Shown: positions 58,001-64,000 of the stretch, one piece after another
Layout: the number at the start of each line of letters is the position of its first letter
Position numbering within the stretch: position 1 is the stretch's first letter
Assembly: GCF_028389875.1 (NCBI RefSeq)
Contig: NC_084665.1
Coordinates: 118,934,602-118,998,601, forward strand
Direction: 5' to 3'
Length of the DNA: 64,000 bases
DNA from: Rhea pennata
Lineage: Eukaryota; Chordata; Aves; Rheiformes; Rheidae
Position numbers and translations under genes: made by a program
Notes under the pieces: generated by a model
The model's input: the letters and a program-made list of their open reading frames with translations, nothing else
The model's database searches: none
What the model was told of the DNA's origin: nothing

Positions 58001-60732
58001 GGTTTTCATACATCAGTTGCGTGAGGACGTCTTTTGTTAAGTCTCGCAAAAAAAAGCTATCTACATTACAGCATATCTTTAGCAGATCTCAGGTCTAATG
58101 GCCATTTGTCTTCAAAGTCTCTTGGATAATACCGTGTATTTTAATGAAAGCCAAAGCTCACAAACCTTTTCTTTAAGCAAGCAGCCTATAAGAGTGCCAA
58201 GAGTTTGCCGCCTAATGGTGAACTGAGTAAATAGAAAGACTTTGGGAAGTCAGAAGGGATGCCAAACCTAGCCAGGCTGTGTCTGTAAAATAAGATGTCT
58301 TGTAGATTTACCTTTTTGTTTCAGCCGTTCCTTCCTTAAATGTCTTTTTTCTCGGCTGCTGATCTTGGTCTGCCACACTCCTGTAACAAAAAGTAAAGTT
58401 CACCACGATTCCTTATAAGTTAACAAGAAATTTCCTCTGCTGCTCATATTATTTACCAGGCAAGGAACTGTCCTTTCTGACCAGGGCTGCTTAAGCAGCA
58501 CTGCAGCATCAAGAGGTGCCATGGCTGCGTGCAGGCTCCCACCTCCACAGCGCATGCAGATCTGCCATCTCTGCAGCTCCATGCAGAAATGCAGGCCATG
58601 TTACCTAAGAAATCCCCATTACAAAACTGTTTGTCATGTGTCCTGCCTCCTCCCCTCTCCAAGCAGCTGATTTCTGCATACGTTCATTTATACCACTCGG
58701 GGCACATTCTGCCTTTATCCATGTACTCCTGTGACCCTGGAGAAGTTACAGGAGGGACCGGCTAAAATGGTTATGTGTGTATATATATAATATCTTTGCT
58801 CTCCAAGTATCCCTGAATAATGTGTGGAACAGTTCAGCTACTCATCCATCCAAAAAATTCCACACTGATTTGAAGAACGTCTCTACCATCTCCCTTTTTC
58901 TCTCTGGCATCCTTGTGCTCTTTGCTGCTGATACAAGCGTCCACATGAAGTCGTCTCTGATCCAACAACAGCAAGGGCTTCTTTCACTCTCACCATCACA
59001 CCAATCACATTATAGTTTTTTCAGCCTAGAATCACAGTTTCCAGTATGACCCACAGTGAGGAGAGATGGGTAGGGAAGCATGGGATGCAATGCATTTTCC
59101 AATGAAATTATGGTTGCCTAACCCTGGCTAGCCTCTCTTAGATTTCTTTACAGATTTGCTCATAACCAAAGGTCTTGCCTCTGTTCACACGTGTGCTAGA
59201 AACTAGCCATACATTATCACAGTGCTTTCACAAGCCTCAGACAAGCCTTACAACTTGCTACATGGGAAGACCACAGCTTCAGAGTATTGGCACTGCAAAA
59301 ACCACAAGAAAACAGGACAAGAGGAAGAGCATAAAGACAAGACCCTGCTACCAAATGGACCTCTGCCACTTTGGATGTGCTTTCTCATTAGCAGATTTGC
59401 CATCCCTGTAAATGGCCTAAAGATCTAACAAACATAGCTGGAAAGCACACTACTTCCTCCCGTGTAGTTACACACAGCAAGGAGTACATCAGAAAAACAG
59501 TTCTCAAATTGTCAATTCTTTTCAATAACATAACACTAAAATATCAGAGAATATCCCACTAACAAAACAACCAGAGCTTTTGTTACCTTCCTCCTCTTGC
59601 AGTCTGTCTTTTTCCACAGAAAGCAGGTCTTCTGACGCTCCCTTTTCTGAGCACTGTGCCTTCTTTTTCTTCTTAGGCTATAATGTACACAGGACATACA
59701 TGCCAGATTCATGTCAGAATGATAAAGTAGGTATTTCTTACATTTTATCAAGAGAAAAAGAGTCAGGGTAATTGTTCTGAAATGAAGATGACATGATGGT
59801 ACTCTGAGAAACCACTAAGTCACTGGGGTCTTTAAATGGGTGCAAGTGTCTTCCTGAACAGATTTTAATTGCAAAACCAAATGGAAAGAACTGAAAAACT
59901 GAAGAACATTATGACTTTTGGCCTACAAAATTAGACCTATCTGCAAGGTTAGAAAAACCCATAATGTATTTCAGGCATCTGCTCTATAATAAGATTTGCA
60001 TTAATCATTACTAAAACTATAATGGAGGAAAATCTAAAATTATTTACTTAATTTACAACTCAAAAAGCTGAAATCAGGTGCTAAGACCCTGTTTATGCTT
60101 AGCAAAAAAAAAAAAAAAAAAAACCCAAACATATCCGGCTGCCCATAGAACAGCCTATTTTGGAGGGAGACTAGATATCTGTAATTCATGCTGATCTGAA
60201 AGGGTGTTGCAGTGGCTCTTGCCATTTTTATATGGCTCAGTGAGACTGCAGAACTAGCTTTAAGCCTTCAAGTTTGAATGATGTGGCTTTAAAACAGTAG
60301 CTCTTGACTTTTGTAAGGCAGGATACTCCCTGCCACAAGTTTTCTGTCCAGCCGAGGCAGCTCCTCCCTCTGACCCTTGCCCAGATCAAAAGAAATGTCC
60401 CATATCAGAGCTAAAATTCAAACACAGGAGTTCCCACTCAACTCACTTCTGGCCTTAAACCATGAGACCATCCCGCATGTGGCCACAGTAACAAGCATCA
60501 TGGTATGACTGTACCAGAGAGTCACTTGGTCTTATGTTCCTTAGTCATCTCTGAAATTCTCCAACAATGGGAACCATGAATTATCTTTAGAAAGGATCAT
60601 CAAATACAAAACATGCTTATAACAAGTGTCTTTTGAAGGACATGATATAATCTCTAAAATTATTACTGGTACCTTGAGGAGCTTTTTCTCTCTGATGCTG
60701 GCTGATGTTACAAGCTGACCATTCACTGGCAC
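42959..60732 (-). CDS. MTDH-like (metadherin/LYRIC paralogue), nine 3' exons; first exon outside window
   Basis: The assembled frame is 951 nt (316 residues plus stop), lacking only the 5' exon. Metadherin is an ER/nuclear membrane scaffold that binds SND1 and acts in NF-kB signalling and RNA regulation. In order, the exons match: an NG-containing basic segment; a KKKKK block; VWQTKISSREKRHLRKER (human EGAWETKISHREKRQQRKR); an FDWNEK segment; DDVWQGH (human DDEWSGL); SDWKAPTEEWGNW (human SDWNAPAEEWGNW), the SND1-binding peptide; DEKEK then RKKKK (second nuclear-localisation block); FKISLDVANNSPNI; and PGKKERRKRKKMKKET-stop (human end KKKKKARRET). Each splice junction is phase compatible and no exon contains a stop. 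Similarity is too low for MTDH itself and the neighbours are LAPTM4A/MATN3, so a paralogue is inferred. Human sequences are from memory. Confidence 0.85.
43487..43616 (-). CDS. MTDH-like exon H
   Basis: The exon is 130 nt with acceptor TTCAATTAAG| (weak pyrimidine tract) and donor ATCG|GTAAGT, from phase 0 to phase 1. It contains CASFKISLDVANNSPNI, matching human KAFSLKTISTSDPAEVLVKNSQPI in order and spacing. The first half (AQQCLEARAKEG) has no obvious counterpart. Confidence 0.78.
45064..45183 (-). CDS. MTDH-like exon G: second basic nuclear-localisation block
   Basis: The exon is 120 nt (40 codons, phase 0-0) with acceptor GCTTTTAG| and donor CAC|GTGAGT. It begins GLSKGKEDIHFCLSGHESK and continues TQRKKKKIEVKEVKG. 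The lysine run is where MTDH has its long K-tract (TGKSKKKKKKKKK), here shorter. Confidence 0.83.
45993..46099 (-). CDS. MTDH-like exon F: SND1-binding motif
   Basis: The exon is 107 nt with acceptor TTTTAATAG| and donor GAGAAG|GTGAGC, from phase 1 to phase 0. It encodes DLDSDWKAPTEEWGNWTGDE and ends MGDEKEK. The tryptophan codons at 46065-46067 and 46044-46046 correspond to human W394 and W401, which insert into pockets of SND1. This is the strongest homology in the gene. Confidence 0.93.
50550..51040 (-). mobile_element. Degenerate CR1 3' fragment
   Basis: This block matches the layout of the CR1 copy at 8.7 kb (same plus-strand order: AGAATGG...CCTCC...TTGATCAGATC...GGGGAGCCCAGAACTGGACACAG) but with many differences. 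It lies in the MTDH-like intron between exons E and F, with the 3' end at low coordinates. It is old and non-coding. Confidence 0.85.
51188..51245. repeat. (CT)n microsatellite
   Basis: An imperfect (CT)n tract with two short interruptions, in the MTDH-like intron between exons E and F. Confidence 0.9.
53415..53513 (-). CDS. MTDH-like exon E
   Basis: The exon is 99 nt with acceptor TTTGCAG| and donor GCACG|GTATGA, phase 1-1. It begins NVKSKSSEDSPSRCCWKAS and ends FLTADDVWQGH. The end aligns with YIDDEWSGL of MTDH, immediately before the SND1-binding exon. Confidence 0.78.
56204..56225. repeat. (GT)n(AT)n microsatellite
   Basis: A short compound dinucleotide tract about 115 bp downstream of MTDH-like exon D. 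Confidence 0.85.
56341..56559 (-). CDS. MTDH-like exon D: central region with FDWNEK
   Basis: The exon is 219 nt with acceptor TTCTGCAG| and donor TGTAG|GTGAGT, phase 1-1. It contains PAFDWNEKGTVWPRAV (compare GGWNEKSVKL in MTDH) and a Ser/Thr/Gly/Glu-rich, probably disordered stretch ending SQFEEDVFCNV. The MTDH segment with the STIPG-type motif that should precede it was not found. Confidence 0.8.
58312..58380 (-). CDS. MTDH-like exon C: W-x-TKIS-x-REKR motif
   Basis: The exon is 69 nt with acceptor TTGTTACAG| and donor AAAAG|GTAAAT. It encodes VWQTKISSREKRHLRKERLK. This is one of the two most diagnostic MTDH motifs (human AWETKISHREKRQQRKRDK). It enters and leaves in phase 1. Confidence 0.9.
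59587..59677 (-). CDS. MTDH-like exon B
   Basis: The exon is 91 nt with acceptor TTATAG| and donor GGAAG|GTAACA, ending in phase 1. It begins PKKKKKAQCSEKGASEDLL and ends acidic (RLQEEE). The lysine run matches the KKNKKK segment of MTDH, and the acidic end precedes the conserved W-x-T-K-I-S motif in the next exon. Confidence 0.8.
60395..60480 (+). repeat. Possible tRNA-derived SINE remnant
   Basis: The stretch with ATTCAAACACAGGAGTTCCC followed by CTTAAACCATGAGACCATCC resembles the tRNA-like end of reptile/bird SINEs (...CAGGAGTCC...TAACCACTAGACC). It is short and diverged. Confidence 0.3.
60673..60732 (-). CDS. MTDH-like exon A (second exon of gene)
   Basis: The exon is 60 nt (20 codons, phase 0-0) with acceptor ATCTTCTAG| and donor CTCAAG|GTACCA. 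It encodes VPVNGQLVTSASIREKKLLK, which fits the position of human KPKPNGRTVEVAEGE. Homology is weak; splice sites, phase and position support it. Confidence 0.65.
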
Positions 60733-63700
60733 CTAGAAGATGGATAGTAAAAAAATGCATTATAGCATATGTGTGTGTATGTGTACATATATACATGTGT
60801 TTGGGGGGTGTGGGGGGTGTACGCAAACAATTCTTTTAATACATTCCCATAACATTTACGATCTGGCGGAAAGACATAATCAAATAACTCCCAAAACAAT
60901 TTAGGCTACAGTTTATGGCCTTGTTCCAACTTGAGTTAATTTATTGCAAATTAATTAGTATTAACTAAATGTAAATCCAGAAACTCCACATAGATTTATT
61001 CCAAAGCAGACATATTTGTGGTTTATCTGAAGATTTGCCTAGGATCAAAGTGCTTTTTCAAATAGGATAAGCATGTCTTAAAAAAAAAGCATAAATACTA
61101 GATGGCTTATTTTAATTCTTGTTTGGCATGGACTTTACATTCCCTCTGAAGCCTATCTGTCCAACTGAAATTACGAATTTCATCCTCCTTCAATCCAGTA
61201 CAGTAAATCACGAAAGCATATGGACTTTTCAGATTATAATTTGATTCATGTCTTGGCAATCTCAGAACTCACTAGCTATCACCAAACTCCAGATACACAG
61301 GTGGGAAGGGTGGAAACCTGTACCTTAGACATCAAGGGCTGCATCAGCAAGGCCCACTCCAGTTTATGAAGAGGCAACAGCACCCAACAGGGCATCAACC
61401 CGCCGTCCCTACAGGCACCTTTCTCCACTAGAGAACATTGCTCAGTGTAGTGGCACGTCTCTTTGCGCCCTCCCTGGCCAATGCAACTTGCGTTCAACAC
61501 TACCCAGATCTGCAGCCTGATCAGACACTGGGCTGCTGAGCTGAACCCAGAACTCCCACCAGTGAGCCTGATAAATACCATCAGCTTGGTCCCAAATCAA
61601 TCCACCAACACTGACCCGCAGCAATATACTACGGGTTAAGGGCAGAGGCAGCACACAAATGGAGGCATGTGCTCACCAGGTCCTGTAGGAGGGGATATCT
61701 CCGCCTCAGACTAGAGCTGTCTTCTCTGCAACATGACACAAAAGCTGGTAATGAAGGGACTTTAGCTGCCTGCAGTCCCCTTGGTAAGGGGAAGACTGCT
61801 ACTCCTCTCCACCCTCTGCTCCTCTTCCCCATCCCTCACAAGTGACTTCAGTCCTCAGAGATGCTGTGACACAGTTCAATCACACATACACCAGAAAAAC
61901 CTGTTCTAATTCCAAATCCAACTTCTTCTTCCTGGGCAAAGGCCCTCACGGCTTCCATTTCAGTGGGAAGAGGACAGAAACACATCAGAATTAAGGGGCT
62001 AACGAAGAAGCTGCCTGGTATCCAGGAGACATGTTCCATCAAAGCATTATCTGGTATATGCACACTCCCAATACAGGCCGCAAGAATAACATGGAAATTT
62101 GTTTCCATTCCAAGTGAGAGGACTTGGGGCAGCTCTTTAGCTGGGACATGATATTTAAGTGATGGTTGAGGAGTGCTACCCACTCTACCCTATCATAGAT
62201 ATGGCTTACAGGACTCAAGAATTGTGGTTGCAATTAATCAAAAAGAAAAAAAAAAGGAAGAGACAGAAATCTGCAAAACACTCTATGATAAATCAGGAAA
62301 GTTAAAATCTGTTTTTTTAAAAAGAGGCTGACTGGGTGGGCATGTCCCTTACCCATACATGCAGAGGCAAAGATTCAGAGCTCCCTGCATAGCCCTGAAT
62401 GAGATTATGCTGCACTTCCTCTGAGAAACTTCCTCGAAGAAATGAACCAGCTTTATTTCTTCAATGCCAAATTTAAGTATGAGATTATCTTCACTGAAAT
62501 TTGCAATGATTACTTACTGGCAAATAAAAATTTAAATTCTCTTACACTTCTGCAAATCTTTGTGCTGGGCTCATGGCTGTGAGATTAACTATAGCTTCTT
62601 GCAGGTTGGCCTGGACCCCAAAAAGGAAAACCTGTGAGTGATTCCCTACCTCTTGTCCCCATGAACATGGTAGGGCTGCAGTCGTCCAGCTTGTTACTGT
62701 TTAGCTCCTTAGTGCTGTAAAGACTCTGAAGCTGTTTTTCATAAGACTTAGAAAGATCTAATTTGAACTCCATGCTAAACATAGTGGAATACGTACATAC
62801 ATACGTACAAACGGGCAAATGCTTTGCCCTTGGAGTTGCTTGTATTCACCCTGGCATCTTGGAAACCCTGCTTAGCGACAAGCTCTTGGTGGTCCAGCAG
62901 GACCTAGCAGGCTGCTGTTTAATGCACTGCAATTGCTATGAAGAGCCCAGAGATGTTGGACTTTACAGCAAACCACCCTGTGAACACAGTGACATACAAC
63001 ACAATTTCTGGATCTTCTGGTAAAATATCGCAGTAATAGGAACCAAATCTCTGCCCGATTACATCAGTAGTTCTACCAATTCCAATATAGAAGCTAAACA
63101 TAAAATATAACAAGTGGTCCACATCTCTTCCAGCTCCTTCAGCTGTCATTGATATGCTTACAGTCATATGCTTCTCAACATTCACTAAAAAAATACAGCT
63201 TCAGTGTTAAAAACCAACAATGCTTTGTAATATTTACCAAAGCCATCTCTGAATTTTCCCACAAGCAGTCATCTCTCTTCTGAGATTTTCAGATTCATTT
63301 ACTAGAGGCATCTCATTAACCTTACTGTGAAACAGACCACCTTCCCTAGTCTGCTCGACTTTTAATGTGAAAACCCATTGTATGACATAGGATTTCAGGA
63401 AAATTCAATTTTAGAGGATGAGTACACGAAAGGATGGTTTGGGGAAGTCACAAGACATATAAGCATGATATTCTTTACCAGTCTCAAGAGACCCTGGTGA
63501 TTTCCCAGTTCTCCTAATGGAGCCTTCACCACTGTAAAGACTCTGCAGATGAATTCCCAAATTCAGTTCCTTTCTGCAAGACTGCCACCATCAGCAACAG
63601 CATCTGCAGTGCCAATTTACGAGACAAGAGGAAGGAAGCATGTTTTGCCTTCCCTTAGATGCAAAGAGCCTTTCCACCACTGATTCCAGTCTCTTTCCAT

Positions 63701-64000
63701 TGAGATGTTTCTGCAGGCATCAGGGACTACACACAGACAGACTAACAAGTGTCACAGATTAAGGAAATGTTCTGTCTTCCCCAAATTGCCATACGTGAGC
63801 ACAACCTGAGGCTACACTGAGCTCTCAGAATCAGGAAAAGCCCCAGAGGGAAAATGTTGAGTGCAATAGAGAAGGGAAGATAGGGAGATAGGGAAGATCC
63901 AACCTATACTTGCTCTGACATGGTAGTCTCAGCCAGGGCAGGATCATGCTCCAGAACCTTCTCTCCATAAAAATGAGAGCCAGCAGGAAGCTTAGAAAAA
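60733..64000 (-). other. Probable intron 1 of the MTDH-like gene
   Basis: There is no CpG island and no transmembrane-coding exon here, so the first exon and promoter should lie beyond 64000. The segment holds a simple repeat and one unexplained minus-strand frame (about 62990-63184). Confidence 0.5.
60767..60826. repeat. GT-rich simple repeat with G-runs
   Basis: GTGTGTGTATGTGTACATAT-type repeat passing into two G6 runs, just upstream of MTDH-like exon A. Confidence 0.8.

Noticed and set aside
42959..60732. Reading the right-hand gene as MTDH itself
   Set aside because: MTDH is highly conserved among amniotes and sits beside LAPTM4B/MATN2. This copy is far more diverged and sits beside LAPTM4A/MATN3.

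Overview
The window is vertebrate nuclear DNA, most likely from a bird. The evidence is several CR1 (chicken repeat 1) LINE copies, including one 436-codon reverse-transcriptase frame, compact introns, and a MATN3-LAPTM4A gene pair. There are no bacterial-style operons. All three genes I could build run on the minus strand, so transcription reads from high to low coordinates. Most six-frame ORFs are chance frames or shadows. The real coding sequence is in short exons, which I assembled by hand from splice sites, phase and homology recalled from memory. No search was run. Region 1 (about 2.1-19.3 kb) is a complete MATN3 (matrilin-3) gene of nine coding exons: signal peptide, one von Willebrand A domain, FIVE EGF-like exons of 123 nt each (four are expected in MATN3), and two coiled-coil exons separated by a U12-type AT-AC intron. 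The model closes to 486 codons plus stop with every splice phase matching. Its introns hold a near-intact CR1 element (8.7-10.06 kb) and an unexplained CpG-rich, triple-CCAAT-box segment (11.94-12.34 kb). Region 2 (about 20.6-33.9 kb) is a complete LAPTM4A gene of seven coding exons and 229 codons. It has a CpG-island promoter at 33.0-34.1 kb and a 6.1-kb first intron. Region 3 (34.1-42.9 kb) is intergenic: a MIR-like SINE remnant, simple repeats and no gene I can support. Region 4 (42.96-60.73 kb, probably extending past the right edge) is the main discovery candidate. It is a nine-exon, phase-consistent gene encoding a diverged paralogue of metadherin (MTDH/LYRIC/AEG-1). The first, transmembrane-coding exon is not in the window. 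Human chromosome 8q22 carries MTDH-LAPTM4B-MATN2 in that order and on one strand. This window carries MTDH-like, LAPTM4A and MATN3 in the same order and on one strand. The simplest reading is that the two clusters are ohnologous blocks from vertebrate whole-genome duplication, and that the MTDH partner of LAPTM4A/MATN3, which I do not know from mammals, is retained here. The paralogue keeps the paired tryptophans (W-x6-W) that MTDH uses to bind SND1, the lysine-rich second and third nuclear-localisation blocks and the C-terminal K-x-E-T end, but most of the intervening sequence has changed. Region 5 (60.7-64 kb) is probably intron 1 of that gene.
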